Notes: generated from the letters alone by a model not told the origin. Shown: positions 7,812 to 15,805, counted from the first letter of the stretch. The stretch is DNA of 21,561 nt from an uncultured Eubacterium sp. (GCA_900550135.1 URQO01000031.1:1-21561); one strand, 5' to 3'. Numbers and translations: made by a program.

Positions 7812-7819
7812 TATAACAA
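7802..7819 (+). promoter_or_regulatory. Rex operator
   Basis: TTGTTAAAATTATAACAA matches the Rex consensus TTGTTAAnnnnTTAACAA at 13 of 14 defined positions (A for T at position 12). It covers the extended -10 box and the probable start point, the right place for repression. Rex leaves DNA when NADH is high, and it is known to control butyrate genes in clostridia. Its action on this promoter is inference. Confidence 0.8.
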
Positions 7820-7865
7820 AGTTGAAAACCTTTAAAAAAATTTATATACATGGAGGAATAATATT

Positions 7866-9050
7866 ATGTCAAAAAAAGTAGTTATTGCAGGCGCATGTCG
7901 TACAGCAATTGGTAAAATGGGTGGAGCTTTAAGCACAACTCCAGCACCTGTTTTAGGATCTATTGTTATTGAAGAAGCTCTTAAAAGAGCTGGCGTACCA
8001 AAGGACGCTGTTGATCACGTATACATGGGATGCGTTATCCAGGCAGGTCTTGGTCAGAACGTAGCACGTCAGGCTTCAATCAAAGCAGGTCTTCCTATTG
8101 AAACTCCTGCAGTTACTGTAAACGTTGTTTGTGGATCAGGTCTTAACTGTGTAAACATGGCAGCACAGATGATTAAAGCAGGAGATGCTGATATCGTTGT
8201 TGCCGGTGGTATGGAAAACATGTCAATGGCACCATATGCACTTCCAAAAGCAAGATTTGGTTACAGAATGAACAATGGAACAATCATCGATACAATGGTA
8301 AACGATGCTTTAACAGATGCATTCAATGATTATCATATGATGATTACAGCAGAAAACGTAGCTGATCAGTGGGGAATTTCAAGAGAAGAATTAGATGAAT
8401 TCTCAGCAAACTCACAGCAGAAATGCGAAAAAGCTATGGCTGAAGGAAAGTTCAAAGACGAAATAGTTCCTGTAGTAGTTAAAAATAGAAAGGGTGATAT
8501 TGTTGTTGATACAGATGAAGGACCAAGAGCCGGAACAACAGCTGAATCACTTAGCAAATTAAGATGCTGTTCAGGAAAGCCGGACGGTGTTGTTACAGCT
8601 GGAAATGCATCAGGTATCAATGATGGTGCAGCAGCAGTTGTAGTTATGAGCGAAGAAAAAGCTAAAGAATTGGGTGTTACACCTATGGCTACATTCGTTG
8701 CAGGAGCACTTGGTGGTGTTGCACCTGAAATTATGGGTGTTGGACCAGTTGCTTCAACAAGAAAAGTTATGGAAAAGACTGGATTAACAGTTGATGATAT
8801 GGACTTAATCGAAGCAAACGAAGCTTTTGCAGCACAGTCAGTTGCAGTTGCAAGAGACTTAAAGTTCGATATGAGCAAAGTAAACGTAAACGGTGGTGCT
8901 ATTGCACTTGGACATCCAGTAGGAGCTTCAGGTTGCCGTATCCTTGTTACATTACTTCATGAAATGCAGAAGAGAGATGCTAAGAAGGGTCTTGCCACAT
9001 TATGTATCGGTGGCGGAATGGGCTGCTCAACAATCGTTGAAAGAGACTAA
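7866..9050 (+). CDS. thl: Acetyl-CoA acetyltransferase (thiolase)
   Basis: Thl condenses two acetyl-CoA into acetoacetyl-CoA, the first step of butyrate synthesis in the cytoplasm. The 394 residues match the biosynthetic thiolase family: acyl-accepting Cys89 in VVCGSGLNC, His350 in ALGHPVGASG, and the second active-site Cys380 in LCIGGGMG. GGAGG (7852-7856) lies 9 bases before ATG 7866. It is the first gene after the Rex-controlled promoter. A hairpin at 9062 separates it from crt, so thl may be made in excess of the later genes. A degradative beta-ketothiolase is less likely, given the operon. Confidence 0.96.
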   Translation: MSKKVVIAGACRTAIGKMGGALSTTPAPVLGSIVIEEALKRAGVPKDAVDHVYMGCVIQAGLGQNVARQASIKAGLPIETPAVTVNVVCGSGLNCVNMAAQMIKAGDADIVVAGGMENMSMAPYALPKARFGYRMNNGTIIDTMVNDALTDAFNDYHMMITAENVADQWGISREELDEFSANSQQKCEKAMAEGKFKDEIVPVVVKNRKGDIVVDTDEGPRAGTTAESLSKLRCCSGKPDGVVTAGNASGINDGAAAVVVMSEEKAKELGVTPMATFVAGALGGVAPEIMGVGPVASTRKVMEKTGLTVDDMDLIEANEAFAAQSVAVARDLKFDMSKVNVNGGAIALGHPVGASGCRILVTLLHEMQKRDAKKGLATLCIGGGMGCSTIVERD

Positions 9051-9061
9051 TTGAATACATA

Positions 9062-9102
9062 AAAAGCTGGTGGCGTATACTGCCAGCTTTTCGTGTGTTT
9101 TT
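9062..9102 (+). terminator. Internal terminator or attenuator between thl and crt
   Basis: AAAAGCTGG (9062-9070) pairs perfectly with CCAGCTTTT (9083-9091), and three further inner pairs are possible. The sequence CGTGTGTTTTT follows. No convincing new promoter is visible before crt, so it probably acts as a partial terminator setting the ratio of thl to downstream message (inference). It could also be a stabilising 3' end after processing. Confidence 0.65.
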
Positions 9103-9162
9103 AAAATGGGAATTTTAAGATTCCTTAATGAAAAATAACTTTACATTTTAAGGAGAAGTGAT

Positions 9163-9954
9163 ATGGAATTTATTACTTATGAACAGGACGGATATGTTGG
9201 TGTTATCACAATCAATCGTCCAAAGGCATTAAATGCATTAAACAGCCAGGTTCTTGATGAATTAAAGGCTACATTAGATGCTGTTAATGTTGATGAAACA
9301 AGAGCTTTAGTTTTAACAGGTGCAGGAGAAAAGTCATTTGTAGCAGGTGCTGATATTGGAGAAATGTCAACATTAACAAAGGCTGAAGGAGAAGCATTTG
9401 GTAAAAAAGGAAATGACGTATTTAGAAAATTAGAAACATTGGATATTCCTGTAATCGCTGCAGTAAATGGTTTTGCTTTAGGTGGTGGATGTGAAATTTC
9501 AATGAGCTGTGACATTAGAATTTGTTCTGAAAATGCAATTTTTGGACAGCCTGAAGTAGGTCTTGGAATTACACCAGGATTTGGTGGAACACAGAGACTT
9601 GCAAGATTAGTTGGCCCTGGAATGGCAAAACAGATGATTTATACAGCTAGAAACATCAAGGCTGATGAAGCTTACAGAGTTGGACTTGTAAATGCTGTAT
9701 ATCCACAGGAAGAATTATTAGATGCTGCAAAGAAGATGGCAGCAACAATTGCAAAGCAGGCTCCGATTGCAGTTAGAGCATGTAAGAAAGCTATCAATGA
9801 CGGTCTTGATGCAAAGATGGATGATGCAATTGTTATTGAAGAAAAATTATTTGGAAGCTGTTTTGAAACAGAAGATCAAAAAGCAGGAATGGGTAATTTC
9901 CTTGAAAAGGACAAAGAAAAGAAATTAAAGGTTGTACCTTTTAAGAACAAATAA
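9163..9954 (+). CDS. crt: 3-hydroxybutyryl-CoA dehydratase (crotonase)
   Basis: Crt removes water from 3-hydroxybutyryl-CoA to give crotonyl-CoA. The 263 residues belong to the enoyl-CoA hydratase family and resemble clostridial Crt throughout: TINRPKALNALN (16-27), SFVAGADIGEM (58-68), the oxyanion-hole and first catalytic glutamate region GGGCEISM (Glu111), and GQPEVGLG with the second glutamate, Glu131. AAGGAG lies 7-8 bases before ATG 9163. It follows the attenuator-like hairpin and precedes hbd by about 90 bases with a weakly structured spacer. A general enoyl-CoA hydratase of beta-oxidation is the alternative, but the neighbours make the butyrate role clear. Confidence 0.95.
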   Translation: MEFITYEQDGYVGVITINRPKALNALNSQVLDELKATLDAVNVDETRALVLTGAGEKSFVAGADIGEMSTLTKAEGEAFGKKGNDVFRKLETLDIPVIAAVNGFALGGGCEISMSCDIRICSENAIFGQPEVGLGITPGFGGTQRLARLVGPGMAKQMIYTARNIKADEAYRVGLVNAVYPQEELLDAAKKMAATIAKQAPIAVRACKKAINDGLDAKMDDAIVIEEKLFGSCFETEDQKAGMGNFLEKDKEKKLKVVPFKNK

Positions 9955-9960
9955 TTTACA

Positions 9961-10013
9961 GTATACAACCACATTGGCATGTTTGATTTACTGAACATGA
10001 CCCTAGTGGATAC
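9961..10013 (+). other. Structured spacer between crt and hbd
   Basis: CATGTT (9978-9983) pairs with AACATG (9994-9999). Outer arms GTAT and CCAC (9961-9964, 9969-9972) can pair with GTGG and ATAC (10006-10013), with internal loops. It is not a terminator because no T-tract follows. It may affect message processing, but the pairing is short enough to be chance. Confidence 0.3.
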
Positions 10014-10030
10014 AAAATAAAAAATATCTT

Positions 10031-10035
10031 GGAGG
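10031..10035 (+). promoter_or_regulatory. Ribosome binding site deciding the hbd start
   Basis: GGAGG lies 8 bases before ATG 10044. A longer frame from TTG 10029 would put the start codon over the ribosome site itself and add five lysine/glutamate-rich residues not found in the family, so it is rejected. Confidence 0.85.
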
Positions 10036-10043
10036 AAAAAAAG

Positions 10044-10916
10044 ATGAAGGTAGGAGTTATCGGTGCTGGTACAATGGGCCAGGGAATCGCAAAAGCTTTC
10101 GCAATGGTTGATGGATTCACAGTTGCTTTATGTGACATCAAGCAGGAATGGGCTGAAGGCGGAAAAGACAAGATTGCTAAAGGTTATGCAAGACTTGTAG
10201 AAAAAGGTAAAATGACACAGGAACAGGTTAATGGTATTCTTGATAGCATTACACCAGGTCTTAAAGAAGACTTATGTGCAGATTGCGACTTAATCGTTGA
10301 AGCTGCATTTGAAAACATGGAAGTTAAGAAAACTACATTCGGTGAATTAGATAAGATTTGTAAGCCTGAATGTATCTTTGCTTCAAATACATCATCACTT
10401 TCTATCACAGAAATCGGAAATGGTCTTACACGTCCTATGATTGGTATGCATTTCTTCAACCCTGCTGATAGAATGAAATTAGTAGAAGTTATCGCAGGCG
10501 TAAACACACCTGACGAAACAGTAGCAGAAATTATCAAGATTTCAAAAGAAATTGGAAAGACACCTGTACAGGTAAACGAAGCTGCAGGATTTGTAGTAAA
10601 CAGAATCTTAATCCCAATGATTAACGAAGCTGCTTTCATTAAGATGGAAGGTGTTTCAGATATCGCTGGTATTGATGCTGCTATGAAACTTGGTGCTAAC
10701 CATCCAATGGGACCTCTTGAATTAGGAGATTTCGTTGGCTTAGATATCTGCCTTGCAATTATGGATGTACTTTACAATGAGACAGGAGATAGCAAATATC
10801 GTGCATGTCCATTAATCCGTAAGATGGTTAGAGGTGGAAACCTTGGTGTTAAATCAGGTAAGGGATTCTATGTTTATAACCCAGACCGTACAAAGACACC
10901 AGTTGATGCTCAGTAA
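10044..10916 (+). CDS. hbd: 3-hydroxybutyryl-CoA dehydrogenase
   Basis: Hbd reduces acetoacetyl-CoA to (S)-3-hydroxybutyryl-CoA with NAD(P)H. The 290 residues begin with the Rossmann motif GAGTMG (Gly7, Gly9, Gly12), followed by SNTSSLS (Ser117), the catalytic His136 in GMHFFNP with Glu148, and Asn186 in GFVVNRIL. The C-terminal dimerisation domain contains GANHPMGPLELGDFVGLD. Length and motifs match clostridial Hbd. The acidic residue closing the second beta strand (Asp31) suggests NADH preference (inference). It lies between crt and bcd, 33 bases from the latter, within one transcript. Confidence 0.96.
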   Translation: MKVGVIGAGTMGQGIAKAFAMVDGFTVALCDIKQEWAEGGKDKIAKGYARLVEKGKMTQEQVNGILDSITPGLKEDLCADCDLIVEAAFENMEVKKTTFGELDKICKPECIFASNTSSLSITEIGNGLTRPMIGMHFFNPADRMKLVEVIAGVNTPDETVAEIIKISKEIGKTPVQVNEAAGFVVNRILIPMINEAAFIKMEGVSDIAGIDAAMKLGANHPMGPLELGDFVGLDICLAIMDVLYNETGDSKYRACPLIRKMVRGGNLGVKSGKGFYVYNPDRTKTPVDAQ

Positions 10917-10949
10917 TTAGAGCAAACAATAAATATGGAGGAAAGATAA

Positions 10950-12107
10950 ATGGATTTTACTTTAAGCAAAAAACATGAAATGGCTAGAACTCTTTTCAAA
11001 GAATTCGCTGAAAATGAAGTTAAACCTCTTGCTCAGGAAACAGATGAAAATGAACAGTTTCCAGTAGAGACAGTTGAAAAGATGGCAAAATATGGTTTCC
11101 TTGGTATACCGGTTCCAAAGGAATATGGTGGACAGGGATGTGATCCTTTAACATATGTAATGTGTGTTGAGGAATTATCAAAGGTATGTGGTACAACAGG
11201 TGTTATCGTATCTGCACATACTTCACTTTGTATCGATCCTATTATGACATTCGGTACAGAAGATCAGAAGAAGAAATATGTTCCTGATCTTGCAAGTGGT
11301 AAGAAACTTGGAGCTTTCGGTCTTACAGAACCTGGTGCTGGTACAGACGCACAGGGACAGCAGACAAAGGCTGTATTTGATGAAGCTACAAATGAATGGG
11401 TATTAAACGGTTCTAAGTGCTTCATTACAAATGGTAAATATGCAGACGTTTACATCGTAATCGCTGTAACAGGTAAAGTTGAAAAGCGTGGAAGAATGAT
11501 GAAAGAAATTTCAGCATTCATCGTTGAAAAAGGAACACCTGGATTTACATTTGGTACAAAAGAAAAGAAGATGGGTATCCGTGGTTCAGCTACATACGAA
11601 TTAATCTTTGAAGATTGCCGTATCCCAGCTGAAAACTTACTTGGTAAGAAGGGTAAAGGTTTCAATATCGCTATGCACACACTTGATGGTGGACGTATTG
11701 GTATTGCAGCACAGGCTCTTGGTCTTGCAGAAGGTGCTTTAGAAACAACAATCGAATATGTTAAGGAAAGAAAACAGTTCGGTAGAGCAATCGGACAGTT
11801 CCAGAATACACAGTTCCAGTTAGCAGACATGGCTACTAAGGTAGAAGCTGCTAAGATGCTTGTTTACAAAGCAGCTATGGCTAAAGCTACTCAGAAGACA
11901 TATTCTTTTGAAGCTGCTCAGGCAAAATTATGTGCAGCAGAAGTTGCAATGGAAGTTACAACTAAGGCTGTTCAGTTACACGGTGGTTATGGTTATATCA
12001 GAGAATATGACGTTGAAAGAATGATGAGAGATGCTAAGATTACAGAAATCTACGAAGGTACTTCAGAAGTTCAGCGTATGGTAATCTCTGCAAACTTATT
12101 AAAGTAA
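10950..12107 (+). CDS. bcd: Butyryl-CoA dehydrogenase
   Basis: Bcd is an FAD enzyme that reduces crotonyl-CoA to butyryl-CoA using electrons from EtfAB. The 385 residues belong to the short-chain acyl-CoA dehydrogenases: FGLTEPGAGTDA (123-134) and CFITNG (157-162) for flavin and substrate binding, RKQFGRAIGQFQ, and the catalytic base Glu369 in IYEGTSEVQR near the C-terminus. A GGAGG ribosome site precedes ATG 10950. Its stop lies 15 bases before the etfB start, so bcd, etfB and etfA are closely coupled. In this arrangement the complex usually bifurcates NADH electrons between crotonyl-CoA and ferredoxin. That is known for the clostridial family and inferred here. Confidence 0.95.
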   Translation: MDFTLSKKHEMARTLFKEFAENEVKPLAQETDENEQFPVETVEKMAKYGFLGIPVPKEYGGQGCDPLTYVMCVEELSKVCGTTGVIVSAHTSLCIDPIMTFGTEDQKKKYVPDLASGKKLGAFGLTEPGAGTDAQGQQTKAVFDEATNEWVLNGSKCFITNGKYADVYIVIAVTGKVEKRGRMMKEISAFIVEKGTPGFTFGTKEKKMGIRGSATYELIFEDCRIPAENLLGKKGKGFNIAMHTLDGGRIGIAAQALGLAEGALETTIEYVKERKQFGRAIGQFQNTQFQLADMATKVEAAKMLVYKAAMAKATQKTYSFEAAQAKLCAAEVAMEVTTKAVQLHGGYGYIREYDVERMMRDAKITEIYEGTSEVQRMVISANLLK

Positions 12108-12122
12108 TAGGAGGTACTAATC

Positions 12123-12911
12123 GTGAAAATTATCGTATGTGTAAAACAGGTACCTGATACAAAGGGTGGAGTTAAATTTAACCCTGATGGTACATTAGAT
12201 AGAGGTGCTATGCTTACAATTATGAATCCTGATGATAAAGCAGGTCTTGAAGCAGCACTTAGATTAAAAGATCAGTATGGCGCTGAAGTTACAGTTTTAA
12301 CAATGGGTCTTCCAAAGGCTGAAGATGTTCTTCGTGAAGCTATGGCTATGGGTGCTGACAACGGAATCTTAGTAACAGACAGAGTTTTAGGTGGTGCTGA
12401 TACTTGGGCTACATCTACAACAATCGCTGGTGCTATTAGAAATATCAAAGATTATGACATTATCATTACAGGACGTCAGGCTATCGACGGTGATACAGCT
12501 CAGGTTGGACCACAGATTGCTGAACATCTTGGAATCCCTGTTATTTCATATGCTGAAGGCATTGAAGTTGACGGAGACAGCGTAATCGTTAAGAGACAGT
12601 ATGAAGACAGACATCATATGATTAAAGCAAAGATGCCGGTTCTTATTACAGCTCTTTCAGAATTAAATGATCCTCGTTATATGACTCCAGGTGGAATTTT
12701 TGATGCAGTTGATGCTGAAATCACAACTTGGGGTAGAGCAAACTTAGTAGACGTAAACGATGGAGACCTTGGTCTTATGGGTTCACCTACAAAGATTGCT
12801 AAGGCTTCAGACAAGGTTCGTAAGGGTGCTGGAGAAAAGGTTACACCTGATTCACCAGACGAAGCAGTTGATTACATCATGGACAAGTTATTAACAAAAC
12901 ACGTTATTTAG
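12123..12911 (+). CDS. etfB: Electron transfer flavoprotein, beta subunit
   Basis: EtfB accepts electrons from NADH and passes them to Bcd. The 262 residues show VKQVPDT (7-13), GADTWATS (91-98) and the nucleotide-binding stretch ITGRQAIDGDTAQVGP (115-130), typical of EtfB from bifurcating clostridial complexes. The start is GTG 12123, supported by AGGAGG at 12109-12114 with 8-base spacing. The gene sits 15 bases after bcd and 19 bases before etfA. Bifurcating EtfB carries its own FAD, as inferred from the gene context; the sequence alone does not prove bifurcation. Confidence 0.95.
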   Translation: MKIIVCVKQVPDTKGGVKFNPDGTLDRGAMLTIMNPDDKAGLEAALRLKDQYGAEVTVLTMGLPKAEDVLREAMAMGADNGILVTDRVLGGADTWATSTTIAGAIRNIKDYDIIITGRQAIDGDTAQVGPQIAEHLGIPVISYAEGIEVDGDSVIVKRQYEDRHHMIKAKMPVLITALSELNDPRYMTPGGIFDAVDAEITTWGRANLVDVNDGDLGLMGSPTKIAKASDKVRKGAGEKVTPDSPDEAVDYIMDKLLTKHVI

Positions 12912-12930
12912 TAGAGAGGAGATTATAATT

Positions 12931-13983
12931 ATGCAGAACATTAATTTAGAAGATTATAAAGGCGTATTTGTCTTCGCTCAGCAGGTAGATAACGAATTAA
13001 GCCCAATCGCGTTCGAATTACTTGGAGAAGCAGGAAGACTCGCAGAAAAATTAGGAGAAGAAGTTACAGCAGTACTTCTTGGTAAAGATGTTAAAGGTCT
13101 TGTTGACCAGTTAGCAGAATATGGTGCAGACAAGGTTATCGTTGTTGATGATCCAGCACTTGAAACATACAGAACAGAACCATACGCACATGCATTAACA
13201 GCTGTAATCAATGAATACAAGCCAGAAATCATGTTAGTTGGTGCAACAGCAATTGGTAGAGATTTAGGACCAACAGTTTCAGCTAGAGTAGCTACAGGTC
13301 TTACAGCAGACTGTACATTACTTGAAATTGGTGATTTCCCAATCAACCCAATTCCTGGAAAAGAACAGAAACACAACCAGTTACTTATGACACGTCCAGC
13401 GTTCGGTGGAAACACAATCGCTACAATTGCATGTCCTGATCACAGACCACAGATGGCTACAGTACGTGCAGGTGTTATGGAAAAAGCTGATCCAAAGCCA
13501 GGCGCAAAGGCAGAAGTTATCGAATTCAATCCTGGATTTGAAGAAAACAGCAAATATGTTGAAATTCTTGAAGTTGTTAAGTCAGTAACAGAAACAGTTG
13601 ACATTATGGACGCTAAGATTTTAGTATCAGGTGGACGTGGTGTTGGTTCAGCTGAAAACTTTAAGATTCTTGAAGATTTAGCAGAAGCTCTTGGTGGTGA
13701 AGTTGCATGCTCAAGAGCAGTAACAGATAATGGCTGGTTACCAGTTGACAGACAGGTAGGACAGACAGGTAAGACAGTTCGTCCACAGGTTTACTTTGCA
13801 ATCGGTATTTCAGGTGCTATCCAGCACGTAGCCGGTATGGAAGAATCAGACCTTATTATTGCAATCAACAAAGACGAAGATGCTCCAATCTTTGACGTAG
13901 CTGATTACGGTATCGTAGGCGACTTAAACAAGATTGTACCACAGCTTACAGCAGCAATAAAAGCAGCAACAGCTGACAAATAA
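12931..13983 (+). CDS. etfA: Electron transfer flavoprotein, alpha subunit
   Basis: EtfA pairs with EtfB and carries the FAD that delivers electrons to butyryl-CoA dehydrogenase. The 350 residues have an N-terminal alpha/beta domain (to about 200) and the C-terminal FAD domain: SGGRGVGSAENF (233-244), DRQVGQTGKTV (273-283), GISGAIQH (292-299) and INKDEDAPIFDVADYGIVGD (312-331). There is no N-terminal ferredoxin domain, unlike some longer EtfA proteins. AGGAG precedes ATG 12931. It is the last gene of the operon, and its stop lies 15 bases before the cloverleaf element. Confidence 0.95.
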   Translation: MQNINLEDYKGVFVFAQQVDNELSPIAFELLGEAGRLAEKLGEEVTAVLLGKDVKGLVDQLAEYGADKVIVVDDPALETYRTEPYAHALTAVINEYKPEIMLVGATAIGRDLGPTVSARVATGLTADCTLLEIGDFPINPIPGKEQKHNQLLMTRPAFGGNTIATIACPDHRPQMATVRAGVMEKADPKPGAKAEVIEFNPGFEENSKYVEILEVVKSVTETVDIMDAKILVSGGRGVGSAENFKILEDLAEALGGEVACSRAVTDNGWLPVDRQVGQTGKTVRPQVYFAIGISGAIQHVAGMEESDLIIAINKDEDAPIFDVADYGIVGDLNKIVPQLTAAIKAATADK

Positions 13984-13998
13984 ACGCGAAGCTTTGAG

Positions 13999-14147
13999 TA
14001 AAGCGACGTAAACATAAAAAGAGAGAAGGTGGAATCGTGCTTGCACGAATGAAACCTTCTCTCTTTTTATGTTACACACGGCATTCTACGAATGCCGCGT
14101 GCTTATAGATTTGTTTAAAAAACAAATCTATAAGAAACGTCGCTTTA
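13999..14147. repeat. 149-bp cloverleaf (four-way junction) element
   Basis: Nearly every base lies in a stem. An outer stem TAAAGCGACGT (13999-14009) pairs perfectly with ACGTCGCTTTA (14137-14147) and encloses three hairpins. H1 (14011-14073) has a perfect 20-bp stem with an inner 6-bp stem TCGTGC/GCACGA. H2 (14075-14101) has CGGCATTC/GAATGCCG plus three outer pairs after one mismatch. H3 (14102-14134) has a perfect 15-bp stem with an AAA loop. The left outer strand can also pair with GCTTT at 13991-13995, forming a competing small hairpin. It holds no gene. H1 probably terminates the butyrate operon. It could be a MITE-like or REP-like mobile repeat, or a structured 3' RNA; no target duplication was seen. 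Confidence 0.7.
14016..14068 (+). terminator. Bidirectional terminator of the butyrate operon (H1 of the cloverleaf)
   Basis: AAAAAGAGAGAAGGT (14016-14030) pairs with its exact complement at 14054-14068, which ends in TTTTT. The matching A-tract on the left makes it usable in both directions. The 23-base loop carries a small inner hairpin. Confidence 0.8.
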
Positions 14148-14342
14148 GAAAAAGTAAAAGGAAAATATTTAGCTGACACTGTAGGATGTAGCATAGATGA
14201 TATTATTTAAAAATGAGAAAAACTTTCATTTTTTAAAAACATTTAAAAAATACTGTTAAAAAATTGTAAAATCTGTTAATATAGAAAGGCGTGAGCAAAT
14301 AATAAGAAAGGAAAGTATAGCACAGCTATACGAAAGAGGAAA
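14148..14342 (+). other. Gene-free region upstream of the purine permease
   Basis: AAAAATGA (14209-14216) and TCATTTTT (14226-14233) form a weak terminator-like hairpin. CTGTTAA occurs twice, 20 bases apart (14253-14259, 14273-14279). The second copy overlaps an extended -10 (TG at 14274-14275, TAATAT at 14277-14282) without a good -35. The leader holds the hairpin GTATAGC/GCTATAC (14315-14331) before the ribosome site GAGG (14336-14339). No purine riboswitch core was recognised. Confidence 0.4.
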
Positions 14343-15713
14343 ATGTTAGAAAAAATATTTAAACTCAAACAGAACGACACTTCTGTAAAAACAGAAGTAA
14401 TTGCGGGTCTTACAACATTTATGACTATGGCGTATATTTTAGCTGTAAACCCAAACATTTTAAGTGATCATACAGGTATGGATAAGGAAGCCATCCTTAT
14501 TGCAACATGTTTAGCATCATTTGTTGGTACTATGTGTATGGCTTTTATGGCAAATCTTCCATTTGCTTTATCAGCAGGTCTTGGACTTAATGCATATTTT
14601 GCATACACAGTTTGTGGTGAAATGGGATACTCATGGCAGGTAGCATTATTTGCAGTATTTATTGAAGGTATTATTTTCATAATTCTTTCATTAACAAATG
14701 TTCGTGAAGCTATTTTTGATGCAATTCCATTTAACCTTAAGAAGGCAGTATCAGTTGGTATTGGTTTATTTATTGCTTTCATTGGTTTACAGAATGCAGG
14801 ACTTGTACAGAATTCTGATTCAACACTTGTTACAATTACAGACTTTACACAGAATTTCCATACAGCAGGAATTACAGCATTATTAGCTGTTATTGGTGTA
14901 TTCATTACTGCAATTCTTTATATTAAGAGAGTTAAGGGATCAATTCTTATAGGTATCGTATCAACATGGATTCTTGGAATTATCAGTGAATTGGTAGGAT
15001 TATATGTTCCTAACGTAGAAAAGGGAGTATATTCAGTTATTCCAACACATTTTGTAAGTTTTGATTTCTCAGCATTAGGAAAAACATTTGGACAGTGCTT
15101 CAACCTTGATTTCAAGGCAGTTGGTATTGTAAACTTTATTATTGTTGTGTTTGCATTCCTTTTTGTAGATTTATTTGATACATTGGGAACAATCATCGGT
15201 GTAAGCACAAAGGCCGGTATGCTTGATGAAAATGGAAAGTTACCAAAGATTAAACCAGCACTTTTATCAGATGCTATTGCAACATCAGCAGGTGCTGTAC
15301 TTGGTACATCAACAACAACAACATTCGTTGAATCATCAGCAGGTGTAGCTGAAGGTGGTCGTACAGGTCTTACAGCAGTTGTTACAGGATTATTATTCTT
15401 AGTAGCTGTAATCTTCTCACCTTTATTTATTACAATTCCATCATTTGCTACAGCTCCAGCACTTATCATGGTAGGATTCCTTATGTTTGGAGCTATTACA
15501 GATATTAAGTTTACAGATGACAATTTAACAGAAGCTATTCCAGCTTACCTTTGCGTAATCGCAATGCCATTATTCTATAGCATTTCAGAGGGTATTTCTG
15601 TAGGAATTATTTCATATGTATTAATCAACTTAGTATGTGGAAAAGGTAAGAAAGTTAAACCATTATTATATGTTTTAGCTGTATTATTTATTTTGAAATA
15701 TATATTCTTATAA
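14343..15713 (+). CDS. Purine nucleobase permease, NCS2 family (AzgA/PbuG-like)
   Basis: This is a proton-coupled inner-membrane importer of adenine, guanine or hypoxanthine. The 456 residues start with the family pattern KTEVIAGLTTFMTMAYILAV (16-35) followed by NPNIL, then show SAGLGLNAYFAYTV, the helix DLFDTLGTIIGVSTKAGM, GTSTTTTFVESSAGVAEGGR, and about 12 hydrophobic segments. AzgA-type proteins form a clade within NCS2 and differ from uracil/xanthine permeases by these motifs. The ribosome site GAGG lies only 3 bases before ATG 14343. It is a single gene between two terminators. The exact base transported cannot be read from the sequence. Confidence 0.9.
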   Translation: MLEKIFKLKQNDTSVKTEVIAGLTTFMTMAYILAVNPNILSDHTGMDKEAILIATCLASFVGTMCMAFMANLPFALSAGLGLNAYFAYTVCGEMGYSWQVALFAVFIEGIIFIILSLTNVREAIFDAIPFNLKKAVSVGIGLFIAFIGLQNAGLVQNSDSTLVTITDFTQNFHTAGITALLAVIGVFITAILYIKRVKGSILIGIVSTWILGIISELVGLYVPNVEKGVYSVIPTHFVSFDFSALGKTFGQCFNLDFKAVGIVNFIIVVFAFLFVDLFDTLGTIIGVSTKAGMLDENGKLPKIKPALLSDAIATSAGAVLGTSTTTTFVESSAGVAEGGRTGLTAVVTGLLFLVAVIFSPLFITIPSFATAPALIMVGFLMFGAITDIKFTDDNLTEAIPAYLCVIAMPLFYSISEGISVGIISYVLINLVCGKGKKVKPLLYVLAVLFILKYIFL

Positions 15714-15734
15714 AATATAAAAGATACATTCAGG

Positions 15735-15763
15735 CTCCCTGTCATTATGGCAGGGAGTTTTTT
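15735..15763 (+). terminator. Terminator after the purine permease
   Basis: CTCCCTG (15735-15741) pairs with CAGGGAG (15751-15757), further pairs extend inwards, and six T follow. Confidence 0.9.
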
Positions 15764-15796
15764 ATGTAATAAGAAATTCCTTAACAATTTTTTATT

Positions 15797-15805
15797 TGTT
15801 ATAAA
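15797..15805 (+). promoter_or_regulatory. Possible extended -10 for the AI-2E family gene
   Basis: TGTTATAAA has the extended -10 form (TG, one base, TATAAA), but no -35 box is recognisable at the right distance. The call is weak. Confidence 0.3.

Noticed and set aside
7822..7850. TTGAAA-17-TATACA as the thl promoter
   Set aside because: Transcription would begin near 7857, past the ribosome site GGAGG at 7852-7856, leaving it out of the message.
8366..8878. 170-codon open frame on the - strand inside thl
   Set aside because: It lies wholly inside a gene with catalytic motifs, is rich in Ser/Thr/Ala as expected of a complement reading, and has no ribosome site or family resemblance.
9722..9928. 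68-codon frame on the + strand inside crt
   Set aside because: It is an out-of-frame reading of crt with low-complexity Gln/Leu/Lys composition and no ribosome site.
10029..10043. TTG start extending hbd by five residues (MEEKK)
   Set aside because: The TTG and following codons are the GGAGG ribosome site for ATG 10044, and the family begins at MKVGVIGAGTMG.
14283..14342. Purine riboswitch before the purine permease
   Set aside because: The roughly 60-base leader has one simple hairpin and none of the conserved junction or loop sequences of purine aptamers.
14918..15523. 201-codon open frame on the - strand inside the purine permease gene
   Set aside because: It is the complement of a well-supported membrane protein gene, with no independent start signal or recognisable domain.
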